25,164 nucleotides of DNA from a virus, in the IMG/VR virus record IMGVR_UViG_3300038428_000593, positions 1-25,164 of that record, one strand, 5' to 3'. The notes beneath the pieces are model-generated. The model had not been told where the DNA came from and did not search any database. It saw nothing but the letters and a program-made list of their open reading frames with translations. How positions within the stretch are numbered: position 1 is the first letter of the stretch; every line of letters starts with the position of its first letter. Position numbers and translations under genes: made by a program. Of this stretch, positions 13,003 through 20,849 are shown piece after piece.

Positions 13003-14667
13003 ATGCCAAGAATAAAACGAACTGAAGTAAAAGAACGACCAGCGTATCTTAGTCCTGACGGCACTATTGACCTTAGAAAGATATTTCAACTCCAGCCAAA
13101 ACAGACGGAACTCTTGCAGATGCGTACGAGAGACGGAGTTCCTTATATCATGACGGTTGCTCCTCAATGTCTGAGTGTTGGAGGTTTCCGATCAGGTAAA
13201 ACTGTAGGGTGGTTGATGTACTTCATCGAAAACTATTCTTTGGCGTATGAAAATTGTGACATACTTGTTCTTCGTAGAACATTTAAGGAATTAGAGGCAG
13301 GCTGTATAAAGGACTTCCTTACGTTTGTCCCAGCAGAGTTGTTTACTTATGATCAAACTAAGCACACTGCTACAATGATAAATGGTTCACGCGTTGTGTT
13401 TGGTCATTGCAATAATAATAAAATGCGAGACATTGACCAATATCTGGGCACAAGCTATAGCGCGATCCTTGTTGACGAGTGCGGTCAATTTTCTCCAGAT
13501 GCTTGGGGCATGCTTTACTCAAGAAACATTGTAAGTGGTGCTTGTATACCTAATAAACACGGTCATCTTCCTATCCCAGTGATAGTTGGAGCAACCAACC
13601 CTCTTGGTCCTTATTACGAATATTATCGTACGGTGTTTGTGCAGAAGGAACCTTGGGAACGTCCTGAGGGCGCTAAGCGCGATGCTAATGGTGCATGGTG
13701 GGTGGAGTCTAATGGAGAGTTGCTGAACGTATACGACCCACGTTTGTATGCCTATCAGCGCTCAACCGCGATGGATAACCCAGAATTCCTTAAGAGGGAC
13801 CCGGGATTCCTAGCGCGTATGAACAGTTTGCCCAAGGCACAGCGTGACAAAAAACTGTTGGGCCTTGATGGAGCAGTCGAGGGGCAGTACTTCACCAACT
13901 TTGATCCTTATGAACATGTGATAGACCTTCGTGAAGATCCCGATGCTATCATTTTTGAACCGTGGCAGAAAGTGTGGGCGGGAAGTGACTGGGGGATTGG
14001 TCACGCTTGCGCTGCACACATGTTTACTAAGGCTTTGGTAAAAACTTCTAGCGGGGATTATCGACAAAAAGTAGTGTGCTTCAAAGAGCAAGTAACCACA
14101 GGGGGAAAAACACACAAAGAATGGGCGTTGTTGTTTAGTAAGATGTGTAAACTTCCAAACGGTGTAGAAGTTAAACCTTCTTCTATTTTCTTTAGTCATG
14201 AGAAGTTTTCTAGACAAGTTAGCGCGCATACACCTGCAGACGAGTATTCAAAAGAACTTAAGACATATGGATTACCCGCTGTAACTCGTGCTACGCAGGA
14301 TCGCATAGGATCTGCGTCATTGATGTACAACATGTTATCTAATGGGGAATTGGTGATACTTGACACATGCAAGGATATTATCAATGCGATTCCTTCGTTA
14401 ATGCGTGATCCTGATAATATTGATGATGTACTTAAAGTAGATACACGCGGAGATGATGTTTACGATTCGTTTAGGTATGGACTGTTTGGACAGCTTGGCA
14501 CAAGAAAAAGACCTGCAGAAATAGCTATTCAAGAACATGCAAAGGAGCTTGATCCCTTGGCGCGACATTTTTATTTGATGAAAATGGCTCACGACAAATC
14601 AAATTCTAACGAACCTTTTGTTCAGAAGAGTGTGCCTATTTGGCAAGGTAAATGTGGTTTAGCATAA
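13003..14667 (+). CDS. terL: terminase large subunit
   Basis: 554 aa, the packaging motor ATPase and nuclease. The ATPase has Walker A GGFRSGKT (60-67) and Walker B AILVDEC (D158, E159), and GATNP (about 194-198) fits the coupling motif. The C-terminal RNase H-like nuclease has GSDWG (D327) as first acidic residue and GDDVYDS (about 481-487) as the last. Length is normal. Its 3' end leads into a hairpin and the pseudoknot leader of an inserted GIY-YIG gene, a typical homing site next to a conserved phage gene. Confidence 0.95.
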   Translation: MPRIKRTEVKERPAYLSPDGTIDLRKIFQLQPKQTELLQMRTRDGVPYIMTVAPQCLSVGGFRSGKTVGWLMYFIENYSLAYENCDILVLRRTFKELEAGCIKDFLTFVPAELFTYDQTKHTATMINGSRVVFGHCNNNKMRDIDQYLGTSYSAILVDECGQFSPDAWGMLYSRNIVSGACIPNKHGHLPIPVIVGATNPLGPYYEYYRTVFVQKEPWERPEGAKRDANGAWWVESNGELLNVYDPRLYAYQRSTAMDNPEFLKRDPGFLARMNSLPKAQRDKKLLGLDGAVEGQYFTNFDPYEHVIDLREDPDAIIFEPWQKVWAGSDWGIGHACAAHMFTKALVKTSSGDYRQKVVCFKEQVTTGGKTHKEWALLFSKMCKLPNGVEVKPSSIFFSHEKFSRQVSAHTPADEYSKELKTYGLPAVTRATQDRIGSASLMYNMLSNGELVILDTCKDIINAIPSLMRDPDNIDDVLKVDTRGDDVYDSFRYGLFGQLGTRKRPAEIAIQEHAKELDPLARHFYLMKMAHDKSNSNEPFVQKSVPIWQGKCGLA

Positions 14668-14695
14668 GATCTCGAAGCTTAGCGGCTTCGGGCTA

Positions 14696-14743
14696 GCTCG
14701 GGAGGTGCCTCAATCACCTCCTTTGAGCGACCTATTGAGGAGG
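14696..14743 (+). promoter_or_regulatory. pseudoknot leader B masking the Shine-Dalgarno sequence
   Basis: Stem 1 is GGAGGTG (14701-14707) with CACCTCC (14715-14721), extended across a gap by GCTC/GAGC (14696-14699 with 14725-14728). The full loop CCTCAAT (14708-14714) pairs with ATTGAGG (14734-14740), which overlaps the GAGGAGG ribosome site of the gene at 14749. Compared with leader A, the loop changed from CATA to CAAT and the partner from TATG to ATTG, so pairing is kept. Confidence 0.78.
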
Positions 14744-14748
14744 AAGAA

Positions 14749-15450
14749 ATGTTTTATACATATCTGTGGTTACGAGAAGATGGTACCCCGTATTACGTTG
14801 GAAAAGGTTCTGGGCGTAGAGCATTTATAAACCATAGAAAACGTCGGGTGAGGATGCCCCTCGATAAAGAACGTATTATCATTCAATATTTTGAGAATGA
14901 AACTGATGCCTTTGAAGCTGAGAAATTTCTTATATCATTTTTTGGAAGAGAAGATTTAGGTTTAGGATGTCTTCTTAATATGACAGACGGAGGAGATGGC
15001 CAATCTGGGTTGGTTCATAAAGAATCTTCCAAAGAAAAGATCAGACAGGCCCAAAAAGGTCAAAAGAGATCTGTAGAAAGAGTTAAAAAGACAGCAGACG
15101 CCTTGCGAGGAAGAAAAGGCAGGATGCTTTCCGAAGAAGAAAAGCAATACCTGTCTGATCTTTTTAAGGGTAAGCCTTGGTCTGAATCTAGAAGAAAAAC
15201 TCAAGAAGAAAAACCTATCCGTATGGCTACTTGTCACCCCGATAGGAAGCACGCAGCTAACGGCCTGTGCAAAGAATGCAACTACAGGGAATGGTCAATA
15301 AGAGTAGGCAGAAGACCTGGAACGGGAAAACTTAAAGGCTTTATTCCAACGTGTCACCCGGATAGGAAAGGACATGCTAAAGGTTTATGCAAAGCCTGCT
15401 ATGAAAGGGAAAGATTAGAAAAGAAAAGGAGAGCTCAGGATGCCCTATGA
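14749..15450 (+). CDS. free-standing GIY-YIG homing endonuclease with C-terminal zinc repeats
   Basis: 233 aa. The N-terminal GIY-YIG domain (about 1-90) has YTYLWLRED and YYVGKGSGRR, the catalytic Glu in AFEAEKF, and LLNMTDGGDG. The middle (about 90-145) has two NUMOD3-like DNA-binding segments (KEKIRQAQKGQK, KTADALRGRKG). The C-terminus carries two zinc modules, TCHPDRK...LCKEC and TCHPDRK...LCKAC. It lies between large terminase and structural genes as an insertion. Its translation is probably gated by the pseudoknot leader. It overlaps the next gene by 11 bases. Confidence 0.9.
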   Translation: MFYTYLWLREDGTPYYVGKGSGRRAFINHRKRRVRMPLDKERIIIQYFENETDAFEAEKFLISFFGREDLGLGCLLNMTDGGDGQSGLVHKESSKEKIRQAQKGQKRSVERVKKTADALRGRKGRMLSEEEKQYLSDLFKGKPWSESRRKTQEEKPIRMATCHPDRKHAANGLCKECNYREWSIRVGRRPGTGKLKGFIPTCHPDRKGHAKGLCKACYERERLEKKRRAQDAL

Positions 15451-15874
15451 AGAAACATATGGCGCACGAATACGCCAGTTCATTCAAGAATTGTTTGGCA
15501 GTAGGCTTACGGCTCACTTAGAGGATGAAATCACCCGCCTTCGGAACGACCATGACAGAGCCCTGCAGGATCGTGACACTCAAATTGCAGTGCTGAGGGA
15601 AGAGAAGCAGCTTCTGATGTCAAAGATCACGGCATATGAATTCGCAGTGCTCCCGAGAACGTCTAGGGCAGGTGCAGAGGTTATAGCGTATCAGAAACCT
15701 GCGCCCCCGAAGCCAAACTTCAGCTTCGCAGATCTCCCTCCTACAAAGAGCAAGTGGGAACAATTTCAGGAAAATTATTACGCGGGAGAGGCCAAGGCCA
15801 TAGAGGCTGAAAAAGCAGCCGCAGCTGCTGTTGCTGCACAGAAACAAGCTGAAGCCGCCGCAAAGGAGATTTAG
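15440..15874 (+). CDS. hypothetical coiled-coil protein with Ala/Lys/Glu tail
   Basis: 144 aa. A central coiled coil (about 25-65, with ITRLRNDHDRAL and AVLREEKQLL) is followed by a Pro-rich linker (KPAPPKP) and an Ala/Glu-rich helix at the end. It starts inside the last codons of the endonuclease gene, with GGAGAG upstream. Probably a virion or assembly protein by position; no family recognised. Confidence 0.7.
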   Translation: MPYEETYGARIRQFIQELFGSRLTAHLEDEITRLRNDHDRALQDRDTQIAVLREEKQLLMSKITAYEFAVLPRTSRAGAEVIAYQKPAPPKPNFSFADLPPTKSKWEQFQENYYAGEAKAIEAEKAAAAAVAAQKQAEAAAKEI

Positions 15875-16108
15875 ATGGCAGAAAAAGAAGGGTGTTGTGG
15901 TGAACTGTGTGATCTGCATATGCATGTTGTTGAAGATGGGTATCACTTTTGTTGCATGTACGAATCTGAGGATAACAATTCATTAGGTCGCAGAGCTGGG
16001 TGGGTTCCGCCTGCCCCATGTGAACGCAAAGAATACGTTGCAAAGACGAAAGCGGCAGCGATTAAGAAATTTGAAGAGATTTTGAACGAGAAGCATTGCA
16101 GTAAATAG
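15875..16108 (+). CDS. cysteine/histidine-rich small protein
   Basis: 77 aa, with CCGELCDLHMH near the start and CCMY at about 26-29, plus two further Cys. The Cys and His density suggests metal binding, but the spacing fits no finger I know. The ATG directly follows the previous TAG, with AAAGGAG upstream. Function unknown. Confidence 0.7.
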   Translation: MAEKEGCCGELCDLHMHVVEDGYHFCCMYESEDNNSLGRRAGWVPPAPCERKEYVAKTKAAAIKKFEEILNEKHCSK

Positions 16109-16128
16109 CGGCTAAGGCCGAGGAGGAA

Positions 16129-16605
16129 ATGATGTTCCCTACAAAAGATGGAAAATCCTACGGTAGTCGCTTTGTGGCGAAACGTAAGGACGCTGAGCAC
16201 GCGAAGATGGGCGCACCTGCAGCGGGTGCAGGAGAGAATTTGATGAAGAAAGCGTCCCCTGCTGCCCCTGCGGCTGGAGCACCTGCGGCTGGAGCACCTG
16301 CAGTTGGTGAACCTGCTGAGCAGAAGCCTGAAGGCATTGGCGCAGCACCGGAAGATCCAAAGCAGGTTGTCGCTGCGCATGGCAAAGCGACCACAGTTCA
16401 CATTGCGCATGATCACAAGAACGGAAAGCATCATGTTGTCAGTACTCATGAGGATGGGACTGTGCATGAGTCTGAGCATCCTGATGCAAAAGCTGCTCAC
16501 ACTGCAGCAGCTGCCCTAGCCGGGTCTGGCGATCAGCCAATGGGTGAACCTGCGGCACCTGAGGCACCCGAAGCTGATGGTTTCAGCATGCCGAAGCTGG
16601 CATAA
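16129..16605 (+). CDS. His-rich protein with Ala/Pro/Gly repeats, paralogue of the next gene
   Basis: 158 aa. A repeat of GAPAA-type units (about 43-62, encoded by near-identical 15-bp DNA repeats) leads to a core (about 88-130) with HIAHDHKNG and STHEDGT that recurs in the next gene. The C-terminus is acidic and Pro/Ala-rich. Two ATGs are adjacent; the second (16132) has better spacing from AGGAGG. The shared core could be a small beta-rich or metal-binding domain. Function unknown. Confidence 0.75.
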   Translation: MMFPTKDGKSYGSRFVAKRKDAEHAKMGAPAAGAGENLMKKASPAAPAAGAPAAGAPAVGEPAEQKPEGIGAAPEDPKQVVAAHGKATTVHIAHDHKNGKHHVVSTHEDGTVHESEHPDAKAAHTAAAALAGSGDQPMGEPAAPEAPEADGFSMPKLA

Positions 16606-16617
16606 AGGAGATCAAAA

Positions 16618-17040
16618 ATGTATCAAAGTAAAACAGACCCATCCAGAAAGTTTGGCAGTGCATTTAGAGGTTCTCGCTTCGATGCGTACCACGCTGGTGA
16701 GCAGCCCGGTGGAAGCAATGAGAACGAAAAATCTGAACCACAAGAACGTGGCTCCAGTGATGCAGATGTAGCGAAGGCGAAGAGTCCTGCAACATCATTC
16801 CACTTTGTTCATGATCATGCTGGCAACAAGCATACCGTAACCTCTACGCATGAGGACGGTACTACAAATCAGACGGAGCATGGCAGTGCAAAGGAAGCAT
16901 ACGATTCCGCAGCGCAGTTGGCTTTGGAAGCGGGTGGGGAAGAGCAGGCTACTGATGTGAAGAAACGCACACATCCCGATCAGCAAGGCGCAGAGTCCGA
17001 AGAGCGTGGCTACGAGATGCCTGATCTGACCATGGCGTAG
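16618..17040 (+). CDS. His-rich protein, paralogue of the previous gene
   Basis: 140 aa. The central part (about 60-105) matches the previous protein: FHFVHDHAGNKHTVTSTHED, then an EH-x-AK-AY segment and an Ala/Leu helix. N- and C-termini differ from the paralogue and look disordered. AAAGGAG lies upstream. Tandem duplication and divergence is the simplest account; the role is unknown. Confidence 0.75.
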   Translation: MYQSKTDPSRKFGSAFRGSRFDAYHAGEQPGGSNENEKSEPQERGSSDADVAKAKSPATSFHFVHDHAGNKHTVTSTHEDGTTNQTEHGSAKEAYDSAAQLALEAGGEEQATDVKKRTHPDQQGAESEERGYEMPDLTMA

Positions 17041-17049
17041 GAGAGAAGT

Positions 17050-17235
17050 ATGCCGTTCGTATCACAGAAACAAAGACGCTGGGCTCATGCGAACCCAGAA
17101 GAGCTGGGTGGAGAAGCGGCTGTTTCGGAATGGGAGTCGCATACTCCCTCTGAGCTTCCGAAGTACAAGCACGGGACAACCACTTCTCCCGAATTGAAAA
17201 AGCGTTTTACCTACGCTGCAAAAACCAAGAAATAA
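17050..17235 (+). CDS. small MPFVSQKQRRWAHAN-type phage protein
   Basis: 61 aa. The opening MPFVSQKQRRWAHAN and the following EELGGEAAV pattern are, from memory, frequent in small phage proteins with names such as hypothetical protein. A basic C-terminus follows. GGAGAG precedes the ATG. No activity known. Confidence 0.75.
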   Translation: MPFVSQKQRRWAHANPEELGGEAAVSEWESHTPSELPKYKHGTTTSPELKKRFTYAAKTKK

Positions 17236-17243
17236 GGTGCAGT

Positions 17244-17348
17244 ATGTGGCCGTTGTGGATGCGAAAGTGTCCTCTATGCGGACGTGTGTTGTACAAGAGT
17301 TCACTGTCTGAGACACTGAAGTGTGTCTGCGGGTGGCTTTGGAGTTGA
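17244..17348 (+). CDS. 34-aa zinc-ribbon peptide
   Basis: 34 aa with two Cys pairs, CPLCGR (about 9-14) and CVCGW (about 27-31), the classic layout of a mini zinc ribbon, flanked by Trp residues. AAGGTG lies upstream, eight bases after the previous stop. The stop is two bases before the next gene. Function unknown. Confidence 0.65.
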   Translation: MWPLWMRKCPLCGRVLYKSSLSETLKCVCGWLWS

Positions 17349-17350
17349 CC

Positions 17351-17488
17351 ATGATAGGTATGGCACGAAGCAAGAAAAAGGAAGTCGAAACAGATTCTGG
17401 TGATGCCAAGAAGACCTTCAGAGAAGTACTTGGTCTTGGGGACGAAGATAAAATCAAGTCCGTGAAGTTGAAAGTGAAGATGAAGTAA
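17351..17488 (+). CDS. 45-aa basic peptide
   Basis: 45 aa, Lys-rich at both ends (ARSKKKE and VKLKVKMK) with an acidic middle. The ribosome site GGAG lies in the end of the previous gene; a second ATG at 17360 is possible. It fills the space between the zinc peptide and the portal gene. No recognised motif. Confidence 0.55.
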   Translation: MIGMARSKKKEVETDSGDAKKTFREVLGLGDEDKIKSVKLKVKMK

Positions 17489-17503
17489 TCTCAGAGGAGA
17501 CAT

Positions 17504-20158
17504 ATGGCAGATCCAGGTCAAGATGTAAATACAATGACGACCAATGCGCCGTCTGCAGCACCCCTGCCATACGAGCAGCCTGAGAAGCCAGAGGACAGTC
17601 CATTAGGAGCTTACGCTCCTTTCGACTGGTCTTCAGAGCCTTTCGCAGATTTGAGCAATGATGCCAAAGGTGTTCTGATGCAACTGGACGTAATAGCCAC
17701 CAAGACAGACGTGGCTGCGCGTAGGTTTGAAGTTGAGCAATGCTGGGAAGCACTGCACTTCGACCGTGGTTATCAGCACTTGCTTCGCGGGAGACAAGGT
17801 GGTTGGATACTTCCTGGTCAAGCCTCGGGGTTTGGTGCTACATCACAGCAAAACAACAACACGATTTACGACACGAACGTGTACGGGTCTAAAGGAGACA
17901 TTATTGTTTCTGCCCTTGCGCGTGAGGTGCCGAAAGTGGAATTCTTCCCCGCTGATCCAGAGTACGGGCCGGATAACACCGCAGCTGAAGAGGCTGAGCG
18001 ATTCAAAGAGATCTGGTCACGCAATAACTGTCTGCACAAGCTGTTGACTGAAGTTGCCCGAGTGTTCTGGAATGAAGATCGTGTCTTATTGTGGACACGA
18101 TATGAATTGAATGGCCAGCTGTATGGTTTCGATGAAGATCAAGAGACCGCGCCTGTCACCTCCGAGGATATTCTAAATCCTCCCGATGACACTCCCACAG
18201 GACAAGACGGTCTTGATGATGTTCTGGCCCAGGTAGAATCCCCTCTTGAAGAGCAGAGCGAAAATCCTGACGAAGACCAACAGCTGACTATGCCCGCTGC
18301 CCCTATGAAGAGGGCGCGAGGCATGGAAGTCACTACCTATCACGGCAAGCTTGATCACAAGTGCCCTATCGCGGTCGATGAAGTGAAGGACATGCAGTTT
18401 GTCCAGCTCATGGAAGATCTCGACGTAGCCATTGTGAAGGCAAAGTTTCCGTGGATAGCGGACAAGATTAAACCGGGATCTGACGGCAATTCTGAAACTG
18501 AGTTGGACAGAATCGCTCGTGAAAATACTCGCCAAGCCGTACTCGGTGCGTATGTCACAGGTGATTCATTGCAGCGCCACACAGTTGTGAAACACACTTG
18601 GTTTCGTCCCTCTATGTTCATGGACGCGAGCGTCAATGACACAGTGCGCGCTGAACTCATGGAAGCTTTCCCAAATGGATGCTTGCTTGTCAAAGCAGGC
18701 TCAAACTTCGCCTTTGCTCGTAATGAGAGCATGGACGATCATATCGCCATAGGGCATGCTCTTGGTGGTAAAGGTCAGAACCGTAGAGCGTTGGGAAGCT
18801 CATTGATTTCGATCCAGAAGCGTATCAATGATTGGGTTGATCTCCAAGACGATTTCTTCAAACGTACTGTACCTAAAAAGTGGATGAACAGCCAGGCTTT
18901 CGACATCGAAGCTCTAAAGACACAAACCAATGTGCCTGGAAGTACGGGAGCATTCCTGCCGCAACCCGGCCTCACCACTGCAGATCAGTACATTATGGTT
19001 GAACCTACGCCGCAACCGCAAGCTTCACTCGCGGATTTCATCAAGTGGTTCCTCACAACCCTCTCAGAAGAGATCAGTGGCGCGTTACCATCTTTGTTTG
19101 GAGCGGCTACAGGAGAAAACACAGTCGGTAATGCGCAGATCCAGAGAGATCAAGCGCTGCAGCGCATCGGGTGTCCTTGGAATAACATCCAGCTCCTATT
19201 TGCGGAAGCTGCCCGACAAGCTGTGAAATGCGCAGGGGACTGCCGCGATGGTAAAGTTCTACGACAATCTTTCAAAGACCTTGGTACTGTTACCGTCAAC
19301 ACAGGTTATTTGACAGGCAACGTACTGTGCTACCCAGAAAGCGACCCTTCGTTCCCAGAGAGTTCAGCTCAACGCGAAGCGAAGTTGAAGGAGTTGGTGG
19401 ATGTCAGTGCCAATATCCCGCAACTTGCAGCGTGGTTGTTCGCCCCAGGAAACCTGACCACTCTACAGGCAGGTATTCGTATGAAAGGTTTCAAAGTAGA
19501 AGGTGCGGACTCTATTAACAAGCAGAAATCGGAATTCGAACTTCTGCTGCGTTCAGGTCCCACGCAGAATCCAAAGTTGCTGAAGATCCAGAGCATCTTG
19601 GACGAAGCTGCTACCGATATGCAAGGGAAGCAGGCACAAGGTCTCCCGCCAGATCCGAAGGAACTTGCAGCAGTTGCGCAGATGCAGCAATTGCAAAAGC
19701 AATTGCCTCCTTTGGTAAGTACTATTCCTGTGGCGCAGGATGAAAGCGAAAATCACTCCATAGAAGCAGCTGCTTGCCTGATTTGGCTGAACGGTTCAGA
19801 AGGACAGAAATTCAAATATGGCAACCCGCAACAGCGCGCTGCGTACGCGAACGTCCACCTTCATTGGTCGGAGCATTATGCTATGGCGAAGCAGATAGCT
19901 TTGGCTAATGCACCGCCTCAGAAACCACCAAGTGAAAGCCTCAGTGTAGATGTATCAAAAATGCCTCCAAATGTGGCGATTCAAGCACTTGGCAAGATGA
20001 ATATCAAGGCTACTCCACAGGATTTTGCGCAACATGATGCTAATACTTTGGACATGGCCGTGAAGAAAAAAGTTATACCCGACGCACTCAAAGGTGAGAA
20101 ACCTCAACCTGTAGCATCTCCACAAGGTGAGGGTCAACCTCGTCAATTGCGTCGTTAG
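17504..20158 (+). CDS. portal protein
   Basis: 884 aa. Size, position after the terminase block and sequence style (helical body, YDTNVYGSKGDIIVSALARE near residue 125, long C-terminal Gln/Pro-rich tail) fit a P22-type portal, the twelve-subunit ring at the capsid vertex through which DNA enters and leaves. An acidic, Asp/Pro-rich insertion (about 210-265) is probably a loop. AGAGGAG precedes the ATG. The fold cannot be proved by eye, but no other product would fit better. Its 3' side is followed by an inserted GIY-YIG gene. Confidence 0.82.
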   Translation: MADPGQDVNTMTTNAPSAAPLPYEQPEKPEDSPLGAYAPFDWSSEPFADLSNDAKGVLMQLDVIATKTDVAARRFEVEQCWEALHFDRGYQHLLRGRQGGWILPGQASGFGATSQQNNNTIYDTNVYGSKGDIIVSALAREVPKVEFFPADPEYGPDNTAAEEAERFKEIWSRNNCLHKLLTEVARVFWNEDRVLLWTRYELNGQLYGFDEDQETAPVTSEDILNPPDDTPTGQDGLDDVLAQVESPLEEQSENPDEDQQLTMPAAPMKRARGMEVTTYHGKLDHKCPIAVDEVKDMQFVQLMEDLDVAIVKAKFPWIADKIKPGSDGNSETELDRIARENTRQAVLGAYVTGDSLQRHTVVKHTWFRPSMFMDASVNDTVRAELMEAFPNGCLLVKAGSNFAFARNESMDDHIAIGHALGGKGQNRRALGSSLISIQKRINDWVDLQDDFFKRTVPKKWMNSQAFDIEALKTQTNVPGSTGAFLPQPGLTTADQYIMVEPTPQPQASLADFIKWFLTTLSEEISGALPSLFGAATGENTVGNAQIQRDQALQRIGCPWNNIQLLFAEAARQAVKCAGDCRDGKVLRQSFKDLGTVTVNTGYLTGNVLCYPESDPSFPESSAQREAKLKELVDVSANIPQLAAWLFAPGNLTTLQAGIRMKGFKVEGADSINKQKSEFELLLRSGPTQNPKLLKIQSILDEAATDMQGKQAQGLPPDPKELAAVAQMQQLQKQLPPLVSTIPVAQDESENHSIEAAACLIWLNGSEGQKFKYGNPQQRAAYANVHLHWSEHYAMAKQIALANAPPQKPPSESLSVDVSKMPPNVAIQALGKMNIKATPQDFAQHDANTLDMAVKKKVIPDALKGEKPQPVASPQGEGQPRQLRR

Positions 20159-20193
20159 AATTATCTCAGGACTTATAAACCTGAGCTAGAGTA

Positions 20194-20235
20194 GGGAGGT
20201 GCGCGAACATCTCCCTTCTCGCCTTTTCGCGGAGG
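20194..20235 (+). promoter_or_regulatory. pseudoknot leader C masking the Shine-Dalgarno sequence
   Basis: Stem 1 is GGGAGGTG (20194-20201) with CATCTCCC (20208-20215), 8 bp with one G-U. The full 6-base loop CGCGAA (20202-20207) pairs with TTCGCG (20226-20231), whose last base begins the GGAGG ribosome site (20231-20235) of the gene at 20241. Loop and partner have both changed completely from leaders A and B, yet remain complementary. A small hairpin CTCAGG/CCTGAG (20165-20185) with loop ACTTATAAA lies just upstream, after the portal stop. Confidence 0.78.
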
Positions 20236-20240
20236 AATCA

Positions 20241-20849
20241 ATGATTGTTTATTTGATAACAAACGAAGTGAATGGAAAACAGTATATAGGTCAGACCGTT
20301 CGCAGTTTGCAAGTACGTTGGAAAAAGCACTTGTCTGCTGTGGTTTTGGGCAGTGAGTATTATTTTCACAAAGCCATAAGAAAATATGGTGAAGAAAACT
20401 TTTCTTTGTTAGTACTCCACATTTGTGAAACCAAAGAAGAGATGGACTTTACCGAAGTGTTCTACATTTCTTTGTTGGGCACAAAAGCTCCTAAAGGATA
20501 CAACTCTACCGAGGGTGGAGAAGGAACTGTAGGGCATAAACATACTGAAGAGTCCATTCAGAAAATGAGAAGTTCTCATAGTGGTCATAGAACCACTGAA
20601 GAACACAAAGAAAAGTTACGAAAAGCTTCCGAAGGAGTTCCGAAGTCAAAGGAGCATTGTCGCAGCATTTCTGAAGGAAGAAAAGGTATAAAATTTTCTT
20701 CTGAGCACCGAAAGAATATAAGTTTAGGACACATCAGAAATATTTGCCATCGTGGTCACAGTAGGATTCCTGCTAATCTCAACAGAGATGGATCATGTAA
20801 ACAATGCAAAAGGATTACAGAGCTTAAGAGATTGGGGAGGAGCCTTTGA
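20241..20849 (+). CDS. free-standing GIY-YIG homing endonuclease with zinc module
   Basis: 202 aa from ATG 20241, chosen by GGAGG at 20231-20235; the frame is open further up but only across the leader. The GIY-YIG domain (about 1-95) shows VYLITN, KQYIGQT, the Arg in QVRWKKH, the Glu in DFTEVFYI and YNSTEGGEG. NUMOD3-like segments follow (about 100-165: HTEESIQKMRSSHSGH, EEHKEKLRKASEG, EHRKNISLG). The C-terminus has one zinc module, ICHRGHSRIPANL...SCKQC, almost identical in layout to the repeats of the HNH protein at 233. It is inserted between portal and phosphatase genes. Confidence 0.9.
   Translation: MIVYLITNEVNGKQYIGQTVRSLQVRWKKHLSAVVLGSEYYFHKAIRKYGEENFSLLVLHICETKEEMDFTEVFYISLLGTKAPKGYNSTEGGEGTVGHKHTEESIQKMRSSHSGHRTTEEHKEKLRKASEGVPKSKEHCRSISEGRKGIKFSSEHRKNISLGHIRNICHRGHSRIPANLNRDGSCKQCKRITELKRLGRSL

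Noticed and set aside
14665-14700. Hairpin CGAAGC/GCTTCG after the large terminase, considered as a terminator
   Set aside because: No T run follows, and the next gene's leader begins at once.
16258-16320. Short tandem DNA repeats, considered as a regulatory repeat or CRISPR-like array
   Set aside because: They encode the Ala/Pro/Gly repeat of the protein in frame; there are no spacers.
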